Origin: Punica granatum
Lineage: Eukaryota; Streptophyta; Magnoliopsida; Myrtales; Lythraceae
Direction of reading: 5' to 3'
DNA: 64,000 nt
Assembly (NCBI RefSeq): GCF_007655135.1
Contig: NC_045128.1
Span: 4,154,001 to 4,218,000 of the forward strand
The notes under the pieces were generated by a model. It was not told where the DNA came from and searched no databases. It was given only the letters and a program-made list of their open reading frames with translations. Made by a program: the position numbers and the translations under genes. This document shows, in pieces, positions 34,547 to 47,440 of this stretch (the first letter of the stretch is position 1; each line of letters opens with the position of its first letter).

Positions 34547-36989
34547 ATGGAGGCAACTGATCCAGATCATATAGTGATTGTTGGAGCTGGCATTGCTGGC
34601 CTCACCACGGCCCTCGGTCTCCACAGGTAAACACGAAAATATGCTCATCGGAGCGCTCGAATTACCTGAAAATGATCCATGTCGATGTTTCAACAATGAT
34701 TGGAGATTTTTTCCTAAATTAGTGACTTTATTTTCCTTCTTTTGCCCGTCTCTTTTTGGGGTTGTGTCGGAACTCGGAAGGTTGGGAATCAGAAGTTTGG
34801 TGTTAGAGTCGTCTGACCAGTTGAGGACCACTGGGTTCGCGTTATCGATATGGCCGAACGCTTGGAAAGCTTTGGATGCTCTCAGCATCGGAGACTCGCT
34901 CCGTCGGGACCATCGTTCGCTCCTTGGGTACTTAGCTCTTCCAACTCTTATCCTTCTTCCTTTGTTAGTATTCTGGAATCTCGAGCTCTGGAACTCGGGA
35001 ACGAATGATCTTCTGGGCCCAGTCATAGCTCAAGCCTAGGCTAGTCATAGTTTGCCCGAGTATACGGTCACACGTGATGTGCATGGTCTGAGGATCAGGA
35101 TATAGTGCCCCGATCATAAGGAGTTTTTATGCCAGAACACATACGGCAGGTCGACCACACGGTGAAAGGTAAATCACAACAATGAATTACTAGATAACCG
35201 AAGCATTCACGTGTTCGATGGACATATTCGGATGAGCTACATTCCTTATATCATACATTAAAGTTTATGGTTATTCGATTGAGTTGAAAGAGCATTTGGT
35301 TGGCTGCAGGTTGAGGACAATTTCCACAATTTCAGGACTGCAGACTGCCCAGAGACAATTCAGTGTCAAAGGAAGAGCACAGTTAAGTAATATGTTCATC
35401 TCATTTCAGCTGACTCAGATTGTTGGATTTTCGATCTCAGCATTGTATCATGGCTCACTCTTGAGTCCATCTTACACGGGTGACAACGGTTCTTGCGTAC
35501 TATTTGTGATTCAGTTTGTTTCGTTATTTTGCAGAGAGGAGTTTGAGGTGAGGTGCGTGCAGAGGAAGAATTTGTTGGGAACTCTCGAGAGGGAGCTCCC
35601 AAAAGGCACTATAAGGTATTCCTCGAAGGTGGTCTCCATCGAGGAGTCGGGACCCCTGAAGCTGGTCCACCTCGCCGATGGGTCTGTCCTCAAGGCCAAG
35701 GTAAAATACAGCGTGCTTCTGGCAAGTCAGTCAGGCTCCTCCCAGTCTTGCTCTACTCATGTATTACTTAACCGTCTCACTCCGATTCAAGCCGCCGACA
35801 TAACCCATGCTTCCTTGCAAGCCTATGGATCCAGGAAAGTCTATGCCGGTCGTGAAGCCTGTAGAAACGTAGCTCGGGCTTTGAGCATACTATCATGGCC
35901 CGCCTGTCTATGCATTAAAGAGTGTTTACCTGGTCTTACTGATACTTGCAGATGTTTCCAATCTGACCTGTGCCTTTGGGCTATCGAAATTAGGTGTTGA
36001 TTGGGAGTGACGGAGTGAACTCAGTCGTGGCGAAATGGCTCGGGCTCAAGAACCCAGCTTTTTTGGGCAGGGCATCGATCAGGGGCGTCTTGAACTACAA
36101 CCAAGCCCACGGGTTAGAGCCCAGAGTCACACGGTGCTTTGGAAAAGGAGTGAGGCTCGGTTTCATCCCCTATGATGATATATCTGTGTATTGGTTTTTC
36201 ACTTGGTATCCTTCTCCACAAGGTAGAAAACTATTACAACTCTATGTAAATGTAATGTGAAAGACCAAGTATGATTCTCGATTTAGATGTCAAAAAAAGA
36301 AGGAATCACCAGAAAAATTCTCTGATTTTCTGCGTTCGGTTTTGGGGACGTTACTGATATTTTGTCTAAATGTCCCCAGAAGCCAAAAGGTAAATGGACA
36401 TTGTTTACATGAACATAATGCGATTCCAATTTTGCTCTTGGCAGATAAGAACATAGCGGATGATCCCATAGAGATGAAGCAGTTTTTGCTCAGCAAGCTC
36501 GGCAATGTCCCCGACCAGGTGAGGGAAGTGTACGAGAGGACTGAACTCGAGAACATGATAATGACTGCGCTGAGATACAGGCACCCGTGGGAGTTGGCAT
36601 GGGGAAACATAAGCAAGGGCAATGTCTGTGTAGCAGGGGATGCATTCCACCCGATGACCCCTGATCTCGGGCAGGGAGGCTGCGCTGCCCTTGAAGACGG
36701 GGTCGTCTTGGCAAGATGTCTCGGTCAAGCCCTGAGAAACAACAACGATGACGGCTAAGCGAGCATGGAACAAGAGAGGGCGAGGATCGAGACGGGTCTG
36801 AAGAACTATGCCAGGGAGAGGAGGTGGAGGGGAGTCAAGCTCGTATCTACAGCGTTTATGATGGGTTACATTCAGCAGAGCAACGGGAAGGTGCTGACTT
36901 TCCTGAGGGATCGAGTTTTGGCCACCTTTTTAGCCGGAAGGACCATGGATTTTGCTAGTTTCGACTGTGGAAAGCTGAGCAGTTCTTAG
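34547..36989 (+). pseudogene. FAD-dependent monooxygenase copy 3, interrupted by a premature stop
   Basis: Third tandem paralogue, with exons 34547-34626, 34781-34927, 35310-35381, 35535-35700, 35994-36222 and 36445 onward. Splice sites and the three FAD/NAD(P)H motifs ([46 protein letters not shown]) are intact. At 36756-36758 the frame meets TAA where copy 2 has an AAA lysine codon. The predicted product is 335 aa instead of about 412, losing the C-terminal helical region. Beyond the stop the same frame continues open to the normal TAG at 36987-36989, so the change is a single recent nonsense mutation rather than general decay. It may still be transcribed, but it is probably non-functional or sensitive to nonsense-mediated decay. 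Confidence 0.85.
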
Positions 36990-37488
36990 ATTCTGCAATT
37001 TCCCGTTTCCGTAATTTAACATGGGTAATGAATGAAGCAATGCAGCATTTCTCTATTAATCAACAGAATGCAGATCATCCCCGCAGATGAACTTGAATGT
37101 GCATACCCTACAACCGAACAGGAAACCACAGAGTGACTCGCACAGAAGCATACTGGATGATTCTCGAGTCTTCAATAGAATGCATATGAATGAATCTCCT
37201 CTCTTCAGGACAAAGAAAACAGAGAGGGATGGAAACTTTATATTTTCATCATTTAAAGGGATAATCTGAACATCTTTGAATTGTATCCCATGAGAATGAT
37301 AAAGTTACAGAAACTGGTACACTCAATTACACCCTTCTAGATGTTCTTCAGCAAGCAAAAACTGGATTTCCCTAACTTAAGATTTGGAAACCGAGAACAA
37401 TTTGAAATGAACGCATTAATCACCTGGACTGGTTCCACAACTTACCAATAAGAATACCAGAAAGTCTACTCTGCATATCAGAAGAAAT

Positions 37489-39334
37489 TTACCCAGCCGA
37501 ACTCAACCCAAAAGCCTTGACAATCGTACTGACTCTCTCCGCAAATGTCCTGGATGTTATCTTTTTTCCCGGCACGTGAAAAGGATTTGAAACTGCATCA
37601 ACATATGCTGCATGGAACCTCCTGAAGAACTGAAGATAATGCAACCATAGTTAGAAAGGGAGGCAAACTATCTCGAGAAAATATTTCCCATATCAGCGGA
37701 ATTTTGATGAAATTATGGAGGCAGAGCTAGGGATTGTAATCTCCCACTCTTCGATTGCCACCTAAACCACCGCAACTTTTTGTCACTGAGACTTTTCTCT
37801 TCGTAAGATTATTTTCATGGTTAAGGCATTCTTAACTGGATCAGTTGTTCACTTTTTAAGCTAGACTAGTTTCTGATCCTTGTACTTAAGTTCCGCTAAA
37901 TAACTATGCCACGATGCTACTCTCGTGTCATCTCAAGTTAGTGACTGTCTCAATCATCCAAGGGTGTGGCAGGGGCATCAAGTTATCCCAACATTCTTCA
38001 CTTCAGGACAACTATGTCTCACAGATGCATTGCTCTGAATAGATAATATTAGATATCTCGAATACTATACCACTCACATTTCTCACATCCGCGTCTTTGA
38101 CATCGAGATCTGTTGTCACCAAGATGAATTTTACCTTTGTGTTAGTCAGATAGCCATACCTGCACATTAAGCCAGGATATGGGAATGTTATCACCTGAAA
38201 AATCATGATGCATGTAAAAGGATGTCTTAAGCACCCGCGACTTACACTTTGTAGTTTTCAGTTGGATAAAGCAGGCCCAGATAAGTCTCATTCAGCATCG
38301 GACCAGACTTCTTGGGATTGTTCACTAAATATCAACACATACATCGCCAGTAAGATAAAGACCTAATGAATCGGTAACAAATTCCTAAGGATCCAAACCC
38401 CGCTATGCAAATTCCACGGGACATGACCAGGAAAGCAGGAAGTCTTTGATCATCAGCAGAAAGAAAAAACAGCGCCACAGTTCCAGGAAATTTCAAAATC
38501 AAAATTTTAGATCTGGACATTATACCACCTCTGGGATGTAAAATATATCTCTTCTCACCATCCCCATAGTGTATGAGACAAATGTATGCATTTCGATTAG
38601 GGCCGTATTCTATGCAATGAGAATGAAACTTCAATTTCCACAAACCAGAAAGCCCCCAAGTCTTCAATCATCAGTCCACGAACAGCTCTATTCCGCTAAC
38701 AGCATCAATTTCAAAATTCCCCTTTTCCATGAGAACATGATGAATCAAGAATCAATCTTTTCGATCCAAGCCTAATTATGCAACTGTAATTTCACATGAC
38801 CACAAATCTGCATGTCTATAATCATCAGTAGAAATGGAAACAGCTCCAGATTTCTAAGAATATTAATATCAAGATCAATTTTTTTCCTCCTCTGAAACTT
38901 AATGAACTGAAAATCACTGTTTCTGATCCACAACCAAGGAACAGCTAACTGCTATACCATCGCCAGGAGCTTGCAATGATAGAAAACCAAGTGCCCGAGG
39001 TCGAAATTCAAGCAAAGGAAAGCAGTGAGATGAGCTTGATCAATCGAGTACCTCGCTCGTCGACGACATCGAGTGAGCAGTGGACTACGTGGTGAAGCTT
39101 AAGCGCATCGTCTGCTTCAGTGAAGCTCTGTATGTACAGAGGATTGTTCTGATCCCAATCCGAAACAATCAAATCTCGGTCAGAACAAAACAACGGGAGA
39201 GACGTTAAGATTAAGATGAAAATGGCAGCTTCTGAAGAGATCGAGATAGGTCTGCGCCCGTACAGACGAGAAAGCGAGCTTCGGAAGGGAAGAAGGCTGA
39301 CCTGATGGCCGACGACGGCGACGCAGACGATCAT
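37489..39334 (-). CDS. TRAPPC2L: Trafficking protein particle complex subunit 2-like protein (TRAPPC2L)
   Basis: A small sedlin/longin-fold subunit of the TRAPP complex, which tethers vesicles at the Golgi and acts as a Rab exchange factor. Five exons on minus: 39302-39334, 39052-39148, 38246-38324, 38078-38159, 37489-37629; 143 aa, close to the usual 140 aa, with all phases matching. Blocks in order are [20 protein letters not shown], the longin-type [51 protein letters not shown], and a C-terminal [17 protein letters not shown]. The plant-type insertion [13 protein letters not shown] precedes the YLGLLYPTE block. The gene converges with monooxygenase copy 3 and diverges from the UBC23-like gene. 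Confidence 0.93.
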
Positions 39335-41450
39335 CTTCTCCGGTGAGACCGTCAAGTTTCAGTCTTTCTTCATTTTTAGACCAGAGCTTTCACAGGGATG
39401 GCATGGAGTCGACGTCCCTGGTCCAGTCCGGCTTTTTTGGGTTCTCGGACCGGGTTCCGGTTCCGGTTTTATCATTTGGGCCGTTGAATGTTGCGGGACT
39501 TGGACACGGGCATTTCTTTTGGTTATTTTCGAAATTTAAGAGAGTATTTCACATAAAAAAGAAAGAAAGAATGAAAAGAATGAAAATTTAATATTTGTAT
39601 TTTTTTATACCTTTCTCATAACGAGGGTATTCGGACTTCGTTCGACGATTCCCCCACCCATGTAAACCTCTACTGCCAAGGAAATAGATAAGCTCGGTTA
39701 TGTCATGCAGATGACACAAAAGAATATATCCATGCATGATCATATGGTGGTCCGAATTTAATTGTTTATTTAATAAAGTCACGTTGTTCGATCGTCAGAG
39801 TAGCATTATGGATTGATGATGGCACAGTCCTTTTGTATTCTAGTTTTACCTGGTAGGGGCATAATGCTTATTCTGTTTCCAAATTTTTAATTAGATATAA
39901 ATTTAATAAATTGTGAAAATCGATTTTTTATTATGAAAATATAATATAATATAATAATAATAATAATAATAGAAGAATGAAGGGAGCAAAGTGCCTTTCT
40001 TCCTCCCAGAAAGATCCTTTTCTTAAATTGACCAACCAAAGCTTCCTCTCCCTTCGCTTGAACTTGAGTTCATGTTTTCTTCCAACGTTAATTCCTCGAA
40101 GCAATTCAATCGAGTGCTACCCGACCATGACTTAACCAAGGGGATTAGGTCCTAGGAAAAGCATCTATATACATACATATATATATATATATATAAATAT
40201 ATATATAGTTCACCGTAAATCGTCATTTTTATTACAAATTCAATATCAAATTTCTCATTCTTTGACTCTTCACATTCCCGACTTAATACATATAAAGAAT
40301 CTTAATAAATAACTTAAATTAATTGTCTTATAATACCAATTAATGCACGATAAATCCAATAATATTGTTATCTAATAATCTATGTACAATATATGATTAT
40401 TGTAGAATTCATTAGAATATATCGCATATATAATAAAGATCACTGTGGACTTCTCATCAAACCCATCTGTTCATCGGAAAATTTTAAATTAATAATTATA
40501 AGTTAAATATGCAAATAAATTTTTTTTCCAACAAAGTAAAAAATTAGTTTTTATGAGAAAAAATTTAGATACAGTAGCAATAAAATTTTAATTACGTTAA
40601 AAACAAAAAAGAAATAAAAGTTTCATAATCAAATTAATATATTTAAAACATTTTTAACATATACTTTAATTTAACATTGATTAATCACGGATATACATTA
40701 CTTAATAATATTTTTTAATTTGAAGAATTTTTTAAAATTAATTAACTATAATAATATTTACAATCTAATAATTTATAATTCCAACACAACATTGAACTCT
40801 GTGAATTATCAATTGATCTTTTGAAAATTGAAAAAGGACTTCTAAAATTTCAAAACTTTCTCCATCTCAATATCTATATTATATACTCGCAATTTAAAAA
40901 GACAACTCAATATTTAGTTTTTTTAAAATCAAATTATTGAATTTATTAGTAAAATATACTAATTTCAGTCATAAACAATAATCCCCTGCGCATGCGTAAC
41001 TCGAAAGTGTAATTTCTGCTTCAAATTTTGCAGTTGGTAGAGGTTAAATGAGGCAAATCTTACCATTTCTTAACAAGTATATAATCGAGTAAATCTCGAA
41101 CAAAAATCAAATTCATCATCTCTACTGTTCCTAAATCTAAATCTATATCTAGTTCGATTTAGATTCCAACTATGGCTGGTTCCTACTTTTATACATGCGT
41201 ATGTTAGAGTAAGCTGATGCGATACATAACCTCATTTTCGGAAACCATAGAATTTTTTGCCCCCAAAAAAAAAAGGGAGGACAAATGAAAATTAAATTAT
41301 ATTAGATAAATATGGAATATAAATTGCCGTAGACAAATGGAGAAAGGAAAAAAAAAGAAAAAGAAAAAGAAAAAGAAAAAGAAAAGGAGCAATCAAATTA
41401 CGAATTTACCTTCGGACTTCTTCGTTATATCAGAAGCTGCCTCTGGCTGA
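39335..41450. other. Divergent spacer between TRAPPC2L and the UBC23-like gene
   Basis: No gene. It is strongly AT-rich, with an (AAT)n run near 39940-39971, a (TA)n run near 40172-40205 and an (AAAAAG)n run near 41348-41386. The two flanking genes are transcribed away from each other, so both promoters lie here, near the two ends. The reading frame at 39343-39591 has no family resemblance. Confidence 0.5.
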
Positions 41451-42413
41451 GTGCTGAAAATCATATTTCCCTTTCTTGATCAGAAAACACAACGCAGCTC
41501 CGAAGTCCGAAGAGCCGCTCATTTGGTTTCGTCAATTTCATATACTGTATATTCCCCAATATAGTACATTTTATATTATATATATACAGACACAGACATC
41601 GACGAGTCTCTTCGTTTCTCCATCTCAATCTCAACCTGTTCGGAATCGCCTTCCAGTGCCTCAGGTGATCAATCTCTTCTTCTTTCATGTCACGGAACCT
41701 TGAGTCCTTTAGCTCAATCTTCAAGCTTTCGGCTCCATACGGCCGCGGAAGATTGAATCCTCATGTGGGCATTTTGAGTCTTGGTCTCTTGATCGATCAA
41801 TCCGACGAGAATCCCAACGCCGGGGCTCGTCCTTGAGCGAGCTGGTTTAATCCAAGAATGGGTTTGCCTTGATGGTTTGTGAGCTGGGCTTAGGGTTATT
41901 TGGAGCTGCTTTTTGTGGGTAGAGGGTAGGAATGGTTCGTTATCATATTGCTCGAATCGATGGTCTGTGCCTGTGCCTTGGTGGGTCGGGGGATGCTGGC
42001 CTTGTTATTGTTTTGTTAGGATTGGTTTTCCAGCGACGGGCATGTTTCACTGTTTCTGGTATTAAGTTATGAGCTCGTCTATCTTCAAGAATCTTGTTTT
42101 GACTTCTCTTACAGTAAATCCTAGCCCAAAGATTAAAATTTGGCTTCAGGTATTGTTAGTATAAGCAGGACATCTGAATAGTGCTTCTCGATTTGTTATA
42201 GAAGTGGATGAATATGGAGCTGGAATGAATCTTTAAAAAACTTGAAATGTTTGCATTTTTAAGCTTCAACATTTAGCGGGTTCTTTACAACTTGTTTCGA
42301 ATTTCAAAGGTGTTCCCTTTTCATTGAAGTCCACATTGAGGTCCTTTTGTTCGAACTTGAATAGATTTTGTATTGCTGACACTGATCTTTTTTGGTACTT
42401 CATGACTATATAG

Positions 42414-45400
42414 ATGGGAAGTCAACAGAATGGTGCTGCATCTGAAGTCAATATGCCTACCACTCGTGGCCTTGACATAGCCTTGGACCAAAATGGTTCT
42501 GCACTCAGTGGGTCTCTTTGTGATTCGAACATAGATACCCTAAGAAATGGTGGGGACAAAGCAAATGGAGATGTTAAGAGCCCTGCTAGCATTCCCAATG
42601 TTTATGCAGAAGATGTGGTGAGAAGTAAGATGAGCAATGTGATTGGGATTGTGACTGAAGTTGCTGGTGACTTAGATTCCGACAGCGGCATTACTGATGA
42701 CGACGATGATGATGACAATGACGATGATGATGAAGATGACGATGAGGATGAGGATAATGCTGAGGATGAGGAACGTAATGTTCATGATAAATCTCGGGAC
42801 AATCATGATGAGAATGAGGGTGCTGATAAGTCTGGTCCTCTTTCTGCTGAACAAGTTCGAGTACTTTGGATAAATGGTACAGAGACTACTGAAAATCATA
42901 GTGATTTAACACTCACAGATCGTGGGTTCTTGCACGGTGATTATGTTGCCGCTGCATCAGACCCAACAGGGCAATTGGGCGTTGTGGTTGATGTTAATAT
43001 AATGGTGGATTTGTCCGCTCCAGATGGATCGAGTATTGAAAACATTTCATCCCGAGACTTGAAGCGCGTCAGAGATTTTACTGTGGGTGATTATGTTGTC
43101 CTTGGCCCTTGGCTGGGCCGAATAGATGATGTTTTAGATAATGTAACCGTGAAAGTTGATGATGGCTCCGTGTGCAAAGTAGTGAAGGCTGATCCTCTAC
43201 GCCTCAGACCAGTGACCAAGAATTTACTGGAAGATGGGCATTGTCCTTACTACCCAGGTCAACGTGTCAGAGCTACCTCTTCGTCGATCTTTAAGAATTC
43301 CAGGTGGTTATCTGGGTTATGGAAAGCTACAAAGTTGGAAGGTACTGTTATTAAAGTCACTGTTGGATCCGTGTTTGTATACTGGATAGCATCTGCAGGC
43401 TATGGACCCAATTCTTCTACTGCTCCGGCTGAAGAGCAGAGTCCAAAGAACTTGAAGTTGCTGTCATGTTTTGCCTATGCAAATTGGCAACTTGGTGATT
43501 GGTGTCTTCTTCAGTCTTCTCAGCAAGAGTCGTCAATTCCCTTACACAAGCGATTGTCAAAATTAAAGATCGATGATTCTGCCAAAGGTGAAGAAGATTC
43601 TTCTCAGCCAGGAACTGGATGCGATTCTGAAGAGGTTGAGTGCGATGAGAATGAATTCATGGATGATCCAATGGCACCGTCAGATGTGAATAATGTAAAT
43701 ACTGCCTCATCTGAGTGCAGCTCTTGTGGCAGTTCGTTGTCGTCCGTGAAGGAACCTGTCCATGAGTCTAGGCCAATTCATCGCAAAAGAATCCGCAAAG
43801 TTGTGGTCAAGAGAGATAAGAAGACTCGCAAGAAGGAGGACAATTTTGAAAGAGCTCTCCAGATTGTTAATACCAGGACAAAAGTTGATGTTCTCTGGCA
43901 AGATGGGACGATAGAACATGGGTTAGATTCCGCAAAATTGATTCCAATCGAAACTCCTGGTGATCATGATTTCGTTGCCGAGCAGTATGTGGTGGAGAAA
44001 GCTGCTGATGATGAAGATTACGCTGGTGAGCCTCGGCGTGTGGGCGTTGTGAGAAGTGTGAATGCGAAAGAGCGGACGGCTTGTGTAAACTGGTTAAAAC
44101 CTGTTGCAAAGGCAGAAGATCCACGTGAGTTTGACAAGGAGGAAATTGTAAGCGTGTATGAGCTGGAGGGACATCCTGATTATGATTATTGTTATGGAGA
44201 TGTTGTTGTACGGCTCTCAACCATGACTTCTCGAACAATGGCTTCTGGGGATTCTGTGGAGACCCCAAAGCAGTTAAATGAATCGAATGAGGAAAATGTG
44301 AATATGGAAGAGTCAAATAATGCCAAGAAAGTGTCTGGTGATGAAGGTTGTGCGGACTTCTCTGATTTCTCTTGGGTAGGGAATATAAGTGGACTGAAAA
44401 ATGGAGATATTGAAGTCACATGGGCTGATGGCATGGTTTCAACGGTATGTGACTGGAGCTCTTGATTTCCTTTTTAACAGTTAAACTCTGCTTTTCTATG
44501 TTCCTATTGCTGTGCCTTTATTTTCACTTGGCTTTCCACTCTATAAATGTTTCATCGCTGTGGACGGAGAAAGTTGACTTGAGTCTCTAGAGAGAACTGA
44601 TTGCATTTGTTTCATGGTGTCATGGTGATCGATATGCTGATTAAGGACATTGCAGACTACCTTTTCCTTTCTCTAAACCTTTTGCCAAAGTTGAATAGAA
44701 TTAGATTTTCTAATCAGCTTCATGTTGTAAACGAAGCCCTTGAATAAAGCTGCAAGTAAATACATGGTTTTGAAAGATAAGACTTAATTCTCCAACTGAT
44801 TGGTGACTACTTCTAGAAATCAAAGCAAAGATGAAACTCGTTTCCATTTCTTTCTTTTTTTTTTTTTTTGAGATTTATGATGATGGTTTGATTGAGTCTT
44901 TCCACCACTGCTTCCCACCTTGGTTCTCTATTGTTTTTTCTAACCCTTATTTTGCCTACTGCTTTTTCATGGTTTGTTATGAATAGTTTCTTTAATTTGT
45001 CCTCAGGTAGGACCTCAAGCTATATATGTTGTTGGTCGTGATGATGATGATGGATCACTTGCTGATGGGAGTGGCTTGAGCGACGTTGCCAGTTGGGAAA
45101 CAGTTGAGGATGATGAGATGGATACCCATGAGCAAGAACAAGAGGTTTGTTTCCTCATTAAATCTTGTTAAATGAATAAGGGTAATCAGCTGGTGAAAAC
45201 TGACAATCTCATGGATGAAAATATTGCAGAGATGAAAGTTTGTTCATATTGTCCATCGCAGAACAAGTTCTTTCTTTCCACATGAAATCTTTATTAAAAT
45301 GAATAAAGGGTTATCAGCCGATGAGTCCTATGATTTAATGAATGAATATAATAGAGCAATATAAGTTTGTGCACGGTGATGGAAACACTTTTTATTCCCT

Positions 45401-47440
45401 CCCCCCCTGGATTTTTGGTTGTTGTCGTCATCTTTCCATTTGGGCAAGGGAAGCTGGCAGATTTTATTTTTGCATATTGTCTCTACACTAATTATATTGC
45501 TCCGGAAGCTGAGTGCTTGGTCTGGATTTTATTTTGTTTTTCCTGTGCTTAATTTGGATAGGATCCTATTATCAATTCATTTTCTTGGCCATAAATGGAC
45601 TGGATGTCAAGAATATTCTGCTTCAAGTAGTACTCATGCTCATTGTGCTACTTCTGTCTGTCCGAGCTCTCCTCGCTCCTAGTTATTCTCCATTTCATCT
45701 TCTAAATTGTGTTGATGTTCTTTAGGAACAAGGGCAGCAAAGTGGGTGGGATGCTGATTCAAACATAGAAAGTGCAGAAGATAATTCTGGAAGAAATTCA
45801 GCACTCTCTCTTCCTTTTGTGGCACTTGGGTTCGTGACAAGATTGGCAACTGGAATATTTTCACGTGGACGAAAAAATGCTGATTCAACTGAATTGGATC
45901 CGGAAGCGGAGAATCATGTGCAATCAGAACCCTTGATAAAGAATTCCGAGGACAGATGTTCCAGCGACGAAGCCAACTCAGAGAAATCGAATGTCCTGTT
46001 CGTTGCGGATTCAGAAACAACGGATCAAAGCAGGGAGAAATGTGTTTCTGCAGATTTAATATACGCCCGAGAGAGTTTAAATAGTATGAGATCTCAAGAT
46101 TCAATTCCCCCTCCTACGAATGAGGATGATGGCTCTACATTCAAGCACTTCGACATATCTAGAGACCCCTTTGATCATTATTTCCTTGGTACAAATGCGC
46201 AGGTAAGTAATTCTGTATTGAGATAGCTTTTGCTATGGCCTTGATTAGAGTAGATTTCTTAGCAAGCATGTCTTATCTGTTTGTTCTCAGCTTGAAACAC
46301 AGTTTCAATCCTAGTCTTATCTCATTGACGGCCTTTTCTTTTCCTCAATTGCGATATTCTTTCAGAGTAACAATCCAAGAAAGTGGTTTAGGAAGGTACA
46401 TCAAGATTGGGACATCCTTCAAAACAACCTTCCCGGTAAGCAAGCATCACTTTGTGTAATGCAGCCTTAAACTAAGTTTGGGTTGATCTCTTGTTTTTAA
46501 CGGCCTTGGTCGGTACTCTAAATGATTTGCTGCAGATGACATCTATGTGCGGGTTTATGAGGACCGGATGGACCTATTGAGGGCAGTGATAGTCGGGGCA
46601 TACGGAACTCCTTATCAAGATGGTCTCTTTTTCTTCGATTTTCACCTTCCGCCGGAGTACCCTGATGTTCCACCGGTAATTAACTTTGATCTCTACTTGT
46701 AGTTTCCCACATAAATTGTATCTCTGCCTCTGAATTTGTATATTTCTGTATGTTTTGAGGATCAATTTGTTTCCAATTCTCTGTTGTAATTGCAGTTGGC
46801 ATATTATCATTCTGGTGGGTGGCGGATAAATCCTAACTTGTATGAGGAAGGGAAGGTCTGCCTTAGCCTCTTGAATACGTGGACCGGCAAAGGGAACGAA
46901 GTGTGGGACCCATCGTCCTCAAGCATTCTTCAAGTTCTGGTCTCGCTCCAAGGGCTTGTCCTGAATGCTAAACCTTATTTCAATGAGGCAGGCTACGATA
47001 AACAGATTGGGACAGCTGAAGGCGAGAAGAACTCGCTGTCCTACAACGAGAATACATTCTTGCTCAACTGCAAGATGATGATGAATCTAATGAGGCGTCC
47101 TCCCAAGGTGATTTCTCAGCTTATAGAAATCCATAAATCTCTCTCTCTCTCTCTCTCTCTAACTCGGGATTGCTGTTTTGTTTAGGACTTTGACCCTCTC
47201 ATCAAAGAGCACTTCAAAAAGCGGGGCTTCTACATCCTTAGAGCCTGCGATGCCTACAAGAAGGGCTACCTAATTGGCTCTCTAGCCAAAGATGCCTCTA
47301 CAGTCGACGACGAGAGCCATGCCAACTCCACCTCAATCGGCTTCAAGCTCATGCTAGGAAAGATTGTCCCGAAGCTTCTCCTCTCGCTGGAAGAAATAGG
47401 AGTCGATTGTTGCGAATTCGAGCATCTCAGGAACTCATAA
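42414..47440 (+). CDS. UBC23: UBE2O-type ubiquitin-conjugating enzyme E2 23 (PHO2 family)
   Basis: A giant hybrid E2/E3 enzyme related to animal UBE2O and plant UBC23/UBC24 (PHO2). Seven coding exons: 42414-44444, 45007-45144, 45726-46202, 46366-46435, 46536-46675, 46796-47107, 47186-47440; 1140 aa. A non-coding first exon probably ends at 41664, so the ATG is the first base of the second exon. An acidic Asp/Glu tract is at about 97-121. Conserved UBE2O-like regions follow (VLWINGTET, VDVLWQDGTIEHG, DVEVTW-like repeats). The UBC fold is at about 895-1050: RVYEDRMDLLRAVIVGAYGT, the YPDVPP block, and the catalytic Cys at about 974 in EEGKVCLSLLNTW, followed by YNENTFLLNCKMMM. PHO2 itself controls phosphate transporters; this protein looks nearer UBC23, whose targets are less clear. 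Confidence 0.92.
47141..47160 (+). repeat. (CT)n microsatellite in the last intron of the UBC23-like gene
   Basis: A short CT run lies inside the 78-base last intron (47108-47185). It occupies the pyrimidine-rich stretch, so length changes could affect splicing. Confidence 0.8.

Larger units (their letters stand above)
23484..37208 (+). repeat. Tandem segmental duplication: three units of RBM39 tail plus monooxygenase
   Basis: Unit 1 runs from RBM39 exon 10 through monooxygenase copy 1 to about 28608, unit 2 from 28656 to about 32765, and unit 3 from 32821 to about 37208. Each unit carries the same 3' flank (AACCGAACAGGAAAC, then GCATACTGGA and CTCTCTTCAGGACA). Unit sizes are about 5.1, 4.1 and 4.4 kb. 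The differences come mainly from deletions in the RBM39-derived part. The arrangement points to duplication followed by unequal crossing-over. Confidence 0.85.

Noticed and set aside
39343..39591. 82-codon plus frame overlapping the TRAPPC2L start region
   Set aside because: It is divergent promoter/leader DNA of the minus-strand gene with a Lys-rich random end and no family resemblance.
42672..42899. Minus-strand Ile/Val-rich hydrophobic frame resembling a membrane segment
   Set aside because: It is antisense to the Asp/Glu tract of the UBC23-like protein.
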